Below, piece after piece: positions 1-8,500 of a DNA stretch of 63,842 nt. The position numbers and the translations under genes were made by a program. Location: assembly GCA_004213515.1 (NCBI GenBank), contig SHAK01000011.1, forward strand, positions 1 to 63,842, in the 5' to 3' direction. The stretch is from Limisphaerales bacterium (lineage in GTDB: Bacteria > Verrucomicrobiota > Verrucomicrobiia > Limisphaerales > UBA1096). A model generated the notes under the pieces. It had not been told where the DNA came from. It did not search any database and saw nothing but the letters and a program-made list of their open reading frames with translations. The number at the start of each line of letters is the position of its first letter. Positions within the stretch are counted from its first letter, which is position 1.

Positions 1-288
1 ACGGTAACTAAACTTCAACTCCAGATCAGCAATGTCTTTGTTCTTATTGTATGTTAAGTAGCCGCGCCCCTTGTCACCATTACCAACAATATGACCATTT
101 TTAACTTCCCAAGCCTGTGCGCTTTCAGAAGGAGTCGCCTCCCACCCGTTTAAAGACTTACCATCAAAGATACTAACAAAACTATCATTGAGAGTTTTAG
201 TATCTTCAGCTTGGGCAAGCGTTAAAACCTTACTGCAGCCAAGCAAGACTGCAGTAAGCCATAATAAATTTGATCTAATTGGGTGCAT
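1..288 (-). CDS. DUF1080 (3-keto-disaccharide hydrolase-type) protein, N-terminal part only
   Basis: The leftward frame opens at the ATG complementary to 286-288 and runs off the left edge, giving 96 residues. Residues 1-27 form an export signal: a hydrophobic stretch ends in LLGC (15-18), a possible lipobox, and AQA-ED (25-29) could be a signal peptidase I site, so lipoprotein or soluble periplasmic fate is undecided. After it comes SIFDGKSLNGWE, the usual opening of DUF1080 concanavalin-like domains, then a W-E-V-K-N-G-H-I-V-G strand. Family members act on oxidised disaccharides or bind sugars in secreted systems of PVC bacteria. The C-terminal part lies outside the window, so any extra domain cannot be judged. 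Confidence 0.75.
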   Translation of the reverse strand, partial: MHPIRSNLLWLTAVLLGCSKVLTLAQAEDTKTLNDSFVSIFDGKSLNGWEATPSESAQAWEVKNGHIVGNGDKGRGYLTYNKNKDIADLELKFSYR

Positions 289-343
289 TTTTAAAACTTA
301 TAGTGAAGAAAAAATAATATACCGATTTTGCCTGTTGGCCAAG

Positions 344-1027
344 TTAGCTTGTCAAATAATCAAGAGTGTCAATAAGAATGACATTTGAAAGATCTGCGTA
401 ATCTTCAGTAAGCTCTCGGATTTTTGAAGGGGATTGTACATATAGATCATCAATTATATCGTTTTCACAATTTTCAAACATTAGTTCAACCTCCTCTGCT
501 GTAATTTCTAAATGAAACTGTAGACCAACGACATTTTTACCAATAATAAAACCTTGGTTTTCACATCCTTCACTTCTCATCAAGCAGGTGGCACCTTTAG
601 GCAGATCAAATGTGTCTTCATGCCAATGAAATGCCGGAAACCTTTTTGGAAAAGGTAAAAGTTCACAGTTCTCATTCACTAACTCAATTGGAAACCATCC
701 AATTTCCTTATATTTATTTGTAAAGATGCGAGAGCCTAATGCATTTGCAATTAACTGCGCTCCAAGGCATATACCAAGAACAGGAACTTCGGTTAGCATA
801 ACTTTCCGGATGAAAACCTTTTCTTCTAATAACCAAGGATAAGACGCATCATCACTAACATTCATCGGCCCACCCATAATAATTAACAAATCTATAGCCT
901 TAATATTAGGCAACTGAAATGATTCATAAAATTTAGTGTATGTTACTTTTGCTTCCTTTGAACTAAACCAAGACTCCATACAGCCCACTCCTTCAAAGGG
1001 TACATGTTGAATTACGTGTATATGCAT
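344..1027 (-). CDS. class I glutamine amidotransferase (GMP synthase-like)
   Basis: A 227-residue single-domain GATase1. The nucleophile elbow GICLGAQ holds Cys87, and the FHLE motif supplies His172 and Glu174, so the catalytic triad is intact. The oxyanion strand IIMGGPMNV lies at 49-57. There is no synthetase domain, which places it with stand-alone amidotransferases of the YfeJ/GuaA-like type that hydrolyse glutamine or gamma-glutamyl compounds in the cytoplasm; the true substrate is unknown. There is no signal peptide. It is monocistronic, transcribed leftward, and diverges from the first sulfatase with 178 bases between the starts. The ATG has no clear Shine-Dalgarno sequence. Confidence 0.88.
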   Translation of the reverse strand: MHIHVIQHVPFEGVGCMESWFSSKEAKVTYTKFYESFQLPNIKAIDLLIIMGGPMNVSDDASYPWLLEEKVFIRKVMLTEVPVLGICLGAQLIANALGSRIFTNKYKEIGWFPIELVNENCELLPFPKRFPAFHWHEDTFDLPKGATCLMRSEGCENQGFIIGKNVVGLQFHLEITAEEVELMFENCENDIIDDLYVQSPSKIRELTEDYADLSNVILIDTLDYLTS

Positions 1028-1168
1028 ATACTTAGAAATTAATTAAGATTAGGATATTTCCATTTATATGGATCTTCATTTTGCACTAATTAGTTGATAA
1101 TTAAACGAACTGTTCAAATACAATTCCTAATTCATGAAATAAGGTCAACCAGCAACTAAAACAATACC

Positions 1169-1200
1169 ACTCACAGATTGAACACAATTCAACAGTGAGT
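1169..1200 (+). promoter_or_regulatory. interrupted inverted repeat over the sulfatase ribosome-binding region
   Basis: Arms ACTCAC (1169-1174) and GTGAGT (1195-1200) enclose a second pair, TTGAA (1178-1182) and TTCAA (1188-1192), around a CACAA loop. Together they make a 6+5 bp hairpin with a small internal loop. It ends five bases before the ATG at 1206, where a ribosome-binding site would sit. It may be an mRNA structure controlling translation or an operator; which one cannot be told from sequence. Confidence 0.45.
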
Positions 1201-1205
1201 TAAAA

Positions 1206-2771
1206 ATGTGTATGCCATTTTGCAAATCGTTAGTAGCTGCCCTCTTATTGATTTACGGCCTAAGCCAAGCTTTGGCGAATAATTCACCAAATGTTATTTA
1301 TATTTTGGCAGACGACCTCGGATACGGAGATCTTTCTCATGCTGGAGGAAAAGCTCCTACACCTCACTGCGATCGACTAGCCATGGAAGGTATGCGATTT
1401 ACTGACTCACACACAACCTCGTCTGTTTGCACCCCAACTAGATATGGAATAGTCACCGGTAGATATAATTGGCGAACTAAGCTAAAAAGTGGCGTGCTTT
1501 GGGGATTATCTGAGCCGTTAATTCCCGAAAACCGACTGACAGTTCCAAAATTCCTTCAACAAAGTGGCTATCATACAGCAGTGATTGGCAAGTGGCACCT
1601 TGGCCTTGGTTGGGAGATGCTTCCGAATGGCGAAAAGAAACAGGCCAAATTCGGACCAACAAAAGGAGACGGATGGCAGATTGACTATAGCAAAAAAGTC
1701 AAAGGTGGCCCATTGTCGATTGGTTTTAACGAATCATTTATTATCCCAGCATCCCTTGACATGTTTCCATATGTCTACTTGAAAAATGACAAGGCAACAG
1801 AGTGGGCGACAGTGACCAAGGCATTTCACCGTCCTGGACCCAGTGGAGAAAATTTTGAGGCTATTAACTGTCTGCGTGACTTTGCAAGAGAAACTAATAA
1901 ATTCATCGATGCTCGGTCCAAAGTAAAAAACAAACCTTTCTTCCTTTATCTGCCATTAACTAGCCCACACACACCAATTGTCCCTGCCAAAATTTGGCAA
2001 GGAAAGTCTGGCATGGGCTCTTATGGTGATTTCCTTATGGAAACCGATTGGGTCGTAGGCGAAGTATTAAAAGCTGTCGACCGAAACAATCTGGCAGAAA
2101 ATACCATGATTATATTTACCGCCGATAACGGTTGTTCTCCCCAAGCAAAAATACCTAGCTTAATCAAGCAAGGGCACAAACCAAACGCCAATTGGCGAGG
2201 GCACAAGGCTGATATTTTTGAGGGGGGACACCGCACCCCATTTCTTGTTCGCTGGCCAGCCAAGATTTCAGCAGGCACAGTTTCAAATCAAACAATCTGT
2301 ACCACAGATCTATTTGCAACTCTGAAAGAAATAATAGCAACCAAGAAATCATTGCCAAATAATGCAGCTGAGGATTCTTTTTCATTTCTTCCAGCTTTGC
2401 TTGGCAAAACGAACCACTCAACAAGACCATTCACCATCCATCATTCGATTAACGGTTCATTCGCAATTCGCCGCGGCAACTGGAAACTCTCTCTCTGCCC
2501 TGGTTCGGGTGGCTGGAGTGCCCCCAGACCAAACACTGCAAAGAAAAACACTAAACTCCCTTTAGTCCAGCTATATAATTTGAACGAAGACCCAGCTGAG
2601 AAAAACAACCTACAAGCCAAGCATCCTAAACTTGTTCTCGAACTCGTTAATGAATTGGCAAAAGCTATCAAAAATGGTCGTTCGACACCCGGTGTTAAGC
2701 AAACTAATGAAGGCCACCCAAATACATTCGATAAAAGATTATTGGCACTTTTCCCTGTCCTAAAAGAATAG
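1206..2771 (+). CDS. secreted sulfatase (arylsulfatase family S1)
   Basis: 521 residues. A signal peptide (about 1-24, ending ALA-NN) precedes the alkaline-phosphatase-like sulfatase fold. Metal-binding DD is at 36-37, the formylglycine motif C-T-P-T-R at 75-79 is followed by YGIVTGR, and GKWHLG (128-133) supplies the active-site Lys and His. A second metal site appears in TADNGC. The Cys-type motif needs conversion to formylglycine, normally by FGE for oxygen-living bacteria, and no maturase is in the window. It probably removes sulfate esters from algal polysaccharide in the periplasm or outside. A paralogue follows at 2931. An alternative ATG lies six bases downstream (1212). Confidence 0.93.
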   Translation: MCMPFCKSLVAALLLIYGLSQALANNSPNVIYILADDLGYGDLSHAGGKAPTPHCDRLAMEGMRFTDSHTTSSVCTPTRYGIVTGRYNWRTKLKSGVLWGLSEPLIPENRLTVPKFLQQSGYHTAVIGKWHLGLGWEMLPNGEKKQAKFGPTKGDGWQIDYSKKVKGGPLSIGFNESFIIPASLDMFPYVYLKNDKATEWATVTKAFHRPGPSGENFEAINCLRDFARETNKFIDARSKVKNKPFFLYLPLTSPHTPIVPAKIWQGKSGMGSYGDFLMETDWVVGEVLKAVDRNNLAENTMIIFTADNGCSPQAKIPSLIKQGHKPNANWRGHKADIFEGGHRTPFLVRWPAKISAGTVSNQTICTTDLFATLKEIIATKKSLPNNAAEDSFSFLPALLGKTNHSTRPFTIHHSINGSFAIRRGNWKLSLCPGSGGWSAPRPNTAKKNTKLPLVQLYNLNEDPAEKNNLQAKHPKLVLELVNELAKAIKNGRSTPGVKQTNEGHPNTFDKRLLALFPVLKE

Positions 2772-2930
2772 TTACAAATTCCAAACCAAGAGAGGCTTGA
2801 TGTGCCATACTTTGTAGCAGAGTATTTGTTTTATTGAACTTCTCCAAACAATCGTCCTTGCGGGACTATAAAAAATTACTAAAAAAGAAAATCCAAAATT
2901 TAGTTACGATCCAAAGATAAAAACGAAAAA

Positions 2931-4379
2931 ATGAAATCGTTAACACTATCAACATTAATCTGTGCAGTATTGATCATTTGGCCAATCGCCAACAGTTCAG
3001 CATCTAGTAAAAAGAATCCCAATATTATTCTTCTAATGGCAGACGACATGGGATATGGCGATCTGCAATCTTATAATTCGAAGTCTAAAATCAATACTCC
3101 CCACTTAGCTCGTTTGGCTAAGGAAGGGCGGCGATTCACAGACGCACATTCTCCAGCATCAGTATGCATACCTACACGCTACGGATTGATGACAGGCCGA
3201 TACCCGTTTCGAATGAAGTCAAGCCGTGGCGGCCCTCTGCTTGAGCCTAACAGCCTCACTCTTCCTTCAGTACTAAAAAATGCTGGATATAAAACGGCAA
3301 TGATCGGCAAATGGCATCTTGGGGTAGAAAATGAAAAAAACCCCAAAGCAAATCAACAGCTTAGCGGAGGACCTTTCGATCATGGATTTGAGATCTTTTA
3401 CGGCATCCCAGCTTCACTAGACATCCCTCCTTATTACTGGATCAAAAATGACAGACCGGTCTCTCCTCCAAGCGAAAAAATTGGTGATAATAACACACCA
3501 GGATGGACCCGTATTCAGGGAGCCTTTTGGCGTGGCGGTGGCATTGCTCCAGGTTACAAACACATTGATGTTCTTCCCATCATTCGAGATAAATCAGTAG
3601 AATTCATAGAGAATGCGACAAAATCAGAAAAACCATTTTTCCTTTATACTGCCCTACCAGCACCTCACACCCCTTGGCTTCCAACAAAACGTTTTGAAGG
3701 AAAATCATCTGTTAAAGATTATGGAGACTTTGTCATAATGGTCGATGATGTCGTTGGAAGTTTACTAGCTGCACTTGATAAAACTAAAAGCGCCAATAAT
3801 ACGCTTTTTATATTTACGAGCGATAACGGCCCTGTCTGGTATCCTCAGGATACAGAAAAATACAGACACAGTAGTGTTGGCCCTCTTCGAGGGATGAAAG
3901 GAGATGCTTGGGAGGGTGGACATCGCATGCCATTTATCGCACGTTGGCCAGATAACGTACCTCCTAACAGTGAGTCATCTCAAATTATTTGCCATACCGA
4001 TATGATTTCCACCGTTGCCGCTTTAACAGGACAAAAGCTTCCTGCCAACGCCGGAGAAGACAGCTATAATTTATTGCCAGCACTACTGGGTGAAAAAATC
4101 AAACCTATCCGAGAAGCAACCGTCCACCAATCATCCCGCCGATATTTAGCCATTCGACAAGGTCAATGGAAACTAATTCCAGGACTCGGTAGTGGAGGCT
4201 TTTCAAAACCATCTACTGTGAAGCCAAAAAAAAATGGTATCAAAGGTCAGTTATATAATTTGAAAAATGATATTGGAGAAAAAAACAACCTCTATGCTAA
4301 CTATCCAAATGTAGTTAAGCGGCTAACTTTGCTTTTGGAAAAATATAAAAGAGAGGGACGAAGCACTCCTGAAAATTAA
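2931..4379 (+). CDS. secreted sulfatase (arylsulfatase family S1)
   Basis: 482 residues, paralogous to the preceding sulfatase but well diverged. A signal peptide (about 1-25) is followed by metal-binding DD at 38-39, formylglycine motif C-I-P-T-R at 79-83, IGKWHLG, and a TSDNGP metal-site motif. The two sulfatases are separated by 159 bases containing only a weak GTCC/GGAC hairpin, so they may be co-transcribed. Different residues around the C-x-P-x-R core and a shorter insert suggest a different sulfated sugar. The TAA stop shares a TTAA palindrome with the stop of the converging acyltransferase. Confidence 0.93.
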   Translation: MKSLTLSTLICAVLIIWPIANSSASSKKNPNIILLMADDMGYGDLQSYNSKSKINTPHLARLAKEGRRFTDAHSPASVCIPTRYGLMTGRYPFRMKSSRGGPLLEPNSLTLPSVLKNAGYKTAMIGKWHLGVENEKNPKANQQLSGGPFDHGFEIFYGIPASLDIPPYYWIKNDRPVSPPSEKIGDNNTPGWTRIQGAFWRGGGIAPGYKHIDVLPIIRDKSVEFIENATKSEKPFFLYTALPAPHTPWLPTKRFEGKSSVKDYGDFVIMVDDVVGSLLAALDKTKSANNTLFIFTSDNGPVWYPQDTEKYRHSSVGPLRGMKGDAWEGGHRMPFIARWPDNVPPNSESSQIICHTDMISTVAALTGQKLPANAGEDSYNLLPALLGEKIKPIREATVHQSSRRYLAIRQGQWKLIPGLGSGGFSKPSTVKPKKNGIKGQLYNLKNDIGEKNNLYANYPNVVKRLTLLLEKYKREGRSTPEN

Positions 4380-5749
4380 AGAGTAAACTTTTCAGGAAAG
4401 GTTTCTCGATATTCATCTCCTAACTTCTGGATTTCCTTTTTTATTTCTCTGTTTTCATCACGGAGTTTATTCAGTCGTTTAGCATTAAAAATAAGTTTTG
4501 TTTCCTCTCTTAAAGATCGGAAAACTTCAGCCGCGTTCAGCCAATAATGAAATGAATAAATACCTAGAAATGGCATCAATACAACGACCATAGCTATTTT
4601 ATAGTCGTAATAATGATTCAATAGCAACCATACTGTCACATACCAGCAACTATAAAACGGCAGTCCAATAATTAACCTGTAAAATGAAACGGTCGCCTTG
4701 CCTGGAAGTTGAAATTTAGGGCTAATTATTCGAACCAAGAGAAAGGGAATCAAATGCAGCAAACTTCCAATAATAGCCGGCAACCCTAAAAGTACGCGCA
4801 ATATTTTAAGTATCTGGTGGAAGGCTAAAGCGATTCCCGAATATTTCAGCAAAGGTGATTTAATTCGAACCCCCAACTGTTCGAGTGCCTTTTGATGGGC
4901 TGCCACTTTATTAGTTATTGATTCTGCTCGAAGGGGATCCTTGGACTCAAAGTAATTAATGGCATCTGCAATACTCTTTCGCCTCTGAACACGAGAAACA
5001 ATTGCAATTTTTTCTTTGTATTTGTAAGCAGGCGCTAACCATTCAAGGTCATTAAGTAAAGGTTCCCATCGAGCGTCATCCAAATGAACCATCACTGACT
5101 TAAGCCGCTCATCGAGAATATTCGTAAGTTCTCGCATTGCCTGCTTTTCATTTCCTTTATGTTCTTTAAACCAAACCGCTGCATCAACCGGTTCCGCAAC
5201 TGAAACCCAAAGTCGACTACGAAAACGAGACTTATCTTCGAAATTCAACCCTAATGGGACAATCCATACAGGCGCAACCCCATCAGTTAATTCAACTGCC
5301 CGCTGAGCAATTCTAGCAGCTCCAGTTTTCACTTGCTCCATGTGCACCAAATCATGACTTTTACCTTCTGGAAAAATACCCATAGGCAAACCTTTGGCTA
5401 AATTTTCTCCAGCAACATTAAGCGACTCGACATTACGCCTGACCGAAGAGGATGACTTGTCATCTTGGCCTCTATACGCAGGGATCATCCCTATAGCCTT
5501 CATCACACGACCTAACACCGGAGTTTTGAAGAGTGGAGCCTTGGCTAGAAAACGAACAGGCCGATTAGACGTAATACCTATTATTACTGGATCAATCAGA
5601 GAGTTTGAATGGTTCGCAATGTAAAGAGTAGCCCCTTTATCCGGAAGTCGATGAGGATTACTTATATGAATGACTGGATAATACAGACGAATCAAACGAC
5701 GAACAATTTTCCGCAGTAGCCTTCCTAGGAATGAAGTTTGATCTGACAA
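4376..5749 (-). CDS. PlsC-type glycerophosphate/lysophosphatidate acyltransferase, membrane-bound
   Basis: 457 residues. The acyltransferase motif I is NHSNSLID (46-53), with the His-x5-Asp spacing seen in the Gat1-like branch, and motif III is FPEGKS (126-131). Two or more hydrophobic segments follow at about 305-400, so the enzyme is membrane-anchored at its C-terminal half, ending in a charged coiled-coil tail. It should transfer acyl chains to glycerol-3-phosphate or lysophosphatidate in phospholipid synthesis. The start is a TTG, as no in-frame ATG precedes motif I; this is uncertain. Its TAA stop overlaps that of the rightward sulfatase by four bases. Confidence 0.85.
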   Translation of the reverse strand: MSDQTSFLGRLLRKIVRRLIRLYYPVIHISNPHRLPDKGATLYIANHSNSLIDPVIIGITSNRPVRFLAKAPLFKTPVLGRVMKAIGMIPAYRGQDDKSSSSVRRNVESLNVAGENLAKGLPMGIFPEGKSHDLVHMEQVKTGAARIAQRAVELTDGVAPVWIVPLGLNFEDKSRFRSRLWVSVAEPVDAAVWFKEHKGNEKQAMRELTNILDERLKSVMVHLDDARWEPLLNDLEWLAPAYKYKEKIAIVSRVQRRKSIADAINYFESKDPLRAESITNKVAAHQKALEQLGVRIKSPLLKYSGIALAFHQILKILRVLLGLPAIIGSLLHLIPFLLVRIISPKFQLPGKATVSFYRLIIGLPFYSCWYVTVWLLLNHYYDYKIAMVVVLMPFLGIYSFHYWLNAAEVFRSLREETKLIFNAKRLNKLRDENREIKKEIQKLGDEYRETFPEKFTL

Positions 5750-5798
5750 AGTTGGTGAAATGATAATCGAATGAAACAGATTTCTGAATAAAATAATT

Positions 5799-6911
5799 TT
5801 ATATTGTTAATATTCCTTTATAATTTTTTTCATCCAAAAAATTACCAACTAACGGTTGAGACAAGTCCGGCTGAGATTGCTGCCAACTGGCCATGATTCC
5901 ACCCTTGGTAACTAACGTTGAAACATAACGACTACAACCCGTCCCTTCGGGTGAAACAAACAAAGGAAAATCAACCGATAAACGTTGTATTTTTGGGAAT
6001 TCAGAATCCCAACCCCAAGCCAATCCTCCTAGTTCTTCACAAGAGAAACCGCGTGGTCGGCTGACCGCCTTTACATTTTCATCAAGTGAACGCAGACACT
6101 CAGCCCCATCATAAAAATAGAGAGATAATCCCGGCAAATCTTTAAGACAACCTAGGCGAGGCACTGCTAAACGATCAGTGACACGGGTACATGCTACATC
6201 CCATGAAGCACCTCGCTCAATAAAGGCATGGGTGTATAATTCAAAACTATCTGAATTTTCAGTACGTAAAGCTAGTCCTGTATTGGAACTAGACCAATTA
6301 AAAGGATGGCTACAATAAACTAGGGCTGTACCATTATTCGCAGTCTTAAATACAACGGGATCCTTTATGTGCAAAGTCGCACCATCTTGAGAAGATTGGA
6401 TCTCCTCCATTTTCGAAACATTCAATTCGTCAACAGTTTCTCCAGAAATTAAGTCTATTGACCAAACCCCGGTGCCTGGTTTTTGAAAGTCCGATAACAG
6501 TTTAGGATACTTTAACGCCTTCTCTGTTGAAACAATCATCTCCAAACCATTTGCCCCAAGAAACAGCTTTCCTCCTTCAATTGAAACAACGTTAGATTCA
6601 GGTCTAGATAAATCCTCTTTAGAAAAAGAACGAATTTTAATGAATGGCCCTGTTGGTGACGATCCTTGAAAAATAGAAAATTCCAACCCGCGTGTTCCTG
6701 AACTCGTACCGGTTCGTGAATCACCATGATTACGATATCTACCGCACAATAAATAATTACTAGGCTCAATTTCAATAATGTTTCCAGAACCAAACCAGAA
6801 ACCATCAGCATTCTTCTGAGGCTTAACCAAGACCTTAGCTTTATCCTGATCAACCAGAGCTCTGGCTAATTTTACAAGTGCATTTTTAACTTTTAAATCT
6901 AACTCAGACAT
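5799..6911 (-). CDS. beta-propeller glycosidase/sialidase-like protein, function unknown
   Basis: 370 residues, no signal peptide, so probably cytoplasmic. The pattern of aromatic beta strands, Asp/Asn-rich turns and sentences such as KDPVVFKTANNGTALVYCSH resembles five-bladed propeller glycosidases (GH43/GH32/sialidase-like), and R-x-E-S-N-V near residue 110 could contribute to an active site. I cannot assign a specific family or substrate. It lies upstream of the acyltransferase in the same direction with about 50 bases between, and downstream of a GNAT gene. The ATG at 6911 has no recognisable ribosome-binding site. Confidence 0.6.
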   Translation of the reverse strand: MSELDLKVKNALVKLARALVDQDKAKVLVKPQKNADGFWFGSGNIIEIEPSNYLLCGRYRNHGDSRTGTSSGTRGLEFSIFQGSSPTGPFIKIRSFSKEDLSRPESNVVSIEGGKLFLGANGLEMIVSTEKALKYPKLLSDFQKPGTGVWSIDLISGETVDELNVSKMEEIQSSQDGATLHIKDPVVFKTANNGTALVYCSHPFNWSSSNTGLALRTENSDSFELYTHAFIERGASWDVACTRVTDRLAVPRLGCLKDLPGLSLYFYDGAECLRSLDENVKAVSRPRGFSCEELGGLAWGWDSEFPKIQRLSVDFPLFVSPEGTGCSRYVSTLVTKGGIMASWQQSQPDLSQPLVGNFLDEKNYKGILTI

Positions 6912-6955
6912 TTAATGGCGTAGAAATAATAATCTAGAAAAAATCATACTGAAAC

Positions 6956-7387
6956 TTAAAGTTGCTTCTCCATTCTACTATGCTGAATTTCACCAAACAA
7001 AAGATAACTGCTGTCAGTTACCGAATAACCATTATTTTTATAAAAGCCAACGGCTTGCTCGCGAGCGTCTAGAAAAATTTTCATCATCCCTTTCTCCCTA
7101 GCCAGCTTTTCCAAACATAAAAGTATTGACTGACCAATGCCTTGGTTTCGAGAATTAGGCTCTACTGCCATATAACGCACTTGTCCTAGCTTATCCTCTA
7201 CTAACTGTAACCTGCCCCCACCTACGAGATTTCTTGAATCGTTGAAAGCTGCTATGTGAGTCGCTTTTCCATCATACTCATCGTGCTCTGTTCCTCTAGC
7301 CTGACCCCATGGCTTGCGCAAGACACGCCAACGCAACTCATAATAAGCTTCAAATTCTAAATCAGTATTGGGAGAACGAAACTCCAT
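6956..7387 (-). CDS. GNAT family N-acetyltransferase
   Basis: 143 residues, single GNAT domain. Strand beta4 YMAVEPNSRNQGIG (72-85) carries the acetyl-CoA pyrophosphate loop R-N-Q-G-I-G, followed by the helix and the C-terminal GFYKNNGY motif. The N-terminus (YELRWRVLRKPWGQ) resembles ElaA-like and related small acetyltransferases. The acceptor is unknown. It reads leftward into the propeller-like gene, 44 bases apart, and may be co-transcribed with it. ATG start. Confidence 0.85.
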   Translation of the reverse strand: MEFRSPNTDLEFEAYYELRWRVLRKPWGQARGTEHDEYDGKATHIAAFNDSRNLVGGGRLQLVEDKLGQVRYMAVEPNSRNQGIGQSILLCLEKLAREKGMMKIFLDAREQAVGFYKNNGYSVTDSSYLLFGEIQHSRMEKQL

Positions 7388-7478
7388 CGGCTAAGAGTCG
7401 CTTGAACAAGTAAAAGGGCAAATCATTTTTTATAAAAATATTGTAAGGGGAAGCTCTATAGTATTCCAAAAACTATTT

Positions 7479-7484
7479 TATAAT
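7479..7484 (+). promoter_or_regulatory. possible -10 element upstream of tRNA-Ser
   Basis: An exact TATAAT occurs 66 bases before the tRNA, but no good -35 is spaced from it. A nearer alternative is TTGAAA (7511-7516) with AAATAT (7535-7540), 18 bases apart and 10 bases before the tRNA. Either could drive the tRNA; both are weak on sequence alone. Confidence 0.25.
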
Positions 7485-7550
7485 AAAACAATAAGCTTTC
7501 ACCAATTAACTTGAAACAACTACGAAATCACTCAAAATATGGGCTGACAG

Positions 7551-7638
7551 GGTTGGGTGCCGGAGCGGTTGAACGGGGCGCTCTCGAAAAGCGTTGAAGT
7601 GTAAGCTTCCGGGGGTTCGAATCCCTCTCCAACCGCCA
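7551..7638 (+). tRNA. tRNA-Ser (anticodon CGA)
   Basis: Folded by hand. The acceptor stem GGTTGGG pairs with TCCAACC. The anticodon stem GCGCT/AGCGT closes the loop CTCGAAA with anticodon CGA, reading UCG serine codons. A long variable arm typical of tRNA-Ser follows, then T stem GGGGG/CCCTC with loop TTCGAAT. The discriminator is G and the CCA end is encoded. A secreted hydrolase gene starts only 21 bases downstream. No copy of the tRNA 3' end was seen elsewhere, so there is no sign of an attachment site. Confidence 0.95.
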
Positions 7639-7659
7639 ATAATTATTTAATACATAGCA

Positions 7660-8490
7660 ATGACTAGAATACTCACTGCACTTTTAATACTTGCCACTTC
7701 TCTTTCTTCTTTCAGCAAAAATAAACCTAAATTGGGTGATTCTAATTTCCCAAGTCCATCTCCAAGCGCACGACATAACGCTAAAGTTTTAGCAATTAAA
7801 AACAATCACTACGACCTTCTGCTTATTGGAGATTCAATTACACATACCGTAGGAGAGTTCGGCGGAAAATATAAGCCGTTTAAATCTGTGTGGGAGAAAT
7901 ATTACGCACCCCATAATGCAATCAATCTAGGTTATAATGGTTACCGAACTGAACAGATACTATGGAATCTACAGAATGGAGAGCTTGACTTCAAAGCATC
8001 ACCCAAAGTTGCAATGATATTGATTGGAACCAATAACAGCGATGATCGTTTTTTCAAAAAAACCCATACTGCGAAAGAAATATTTTTGGGCACTAAGGCA
8101 ATCGTTGAGCTAATAAAAACTCGCCATCCCAAAACAAAAATATTGGTATTAAGATTATTCCCACGAGGAGGCGACAATCAAAAAGGAATAAGCCCCCCCA
8201 ACTTTAACTCTTCAAGAAGGTGCATAGAAATTTGCGAAAAAGCTGGCGAAATGACCAAGGAACTTGCCGATGGAAAACAAGTCTTCTGGCTTGATATAAA
8301 TGAGATTTTTTTATTATCTGACCTTAAGATTAATACGAATCTGATGTGGGATCTACTACATCCCAGCCTAGCAGGAGCCGAAGCGTGGGCAAAAGCGGTA
8401 AAACCAACTATTTTGAAATTATTAAATAATGAAAAAGTGGATTCAATTCAAACGATAAAAAGGATCGAAGAACCAAAAAAAGGCTCTTAA
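7660..8490 (+). CDS. secreted SGNH/GDSL hydrolase
   Basis: 276 residues with a signal peptide (about 1-19). SGNH blocks are complete: GDS (57-59) with the nucleophile Ser59, the block II Gly in LGYNGYR (about 90-96), G-T-N (123-125), and D-x-x-H (Asp231, His234) in DLLHPSLAG. It resembles platelet-activating-factor acetylhydrolase-like esterases, which in such genomes often remove acetyl groups from polysaccharides. The stop is ten bases before the FAD oxidoreductase, so the two form an operon, possibly transcribed together with tRNA-Ser 21 bases upstream. Confidence 0.88.
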   Translation: MTRILTALLILATSLSSFSKNKPKLGDSNFPSPSPSARHNAKVLAIKNNHYDLLLIGDSITHTVGEFGGKYKPFKSVWEKYYAPHNAINLGYNGYRTEQILWNLQNGELDFKASPKVAMILIGTNNSDDRFFKKTHTAKEIFLGTKAIVELIKTRHPKTKILVLRLFPRGGDNQKGISPPNFNSSRRCIEICEKAGEMTKELADGKQVFWLDINEIFLLSDLKINTNLMWDLLHPSLAGAEAWAKAVKPTILKLLNNEKVDSIQTIKRIEEPKKGS

Positions 8491-8500
8491 TAATTTTTCT

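Noticed and set aside
188-388. Short rightward frame of 66 codons
   Set aside because: It lies antisense to the DUF1080 start and has no domain or codon character of a gene.
7551-7640. tRNA-Ser as integration site of an island
   Set aside because: No integrase gene and no second copy of the tRNA 3' end was seen in the window.
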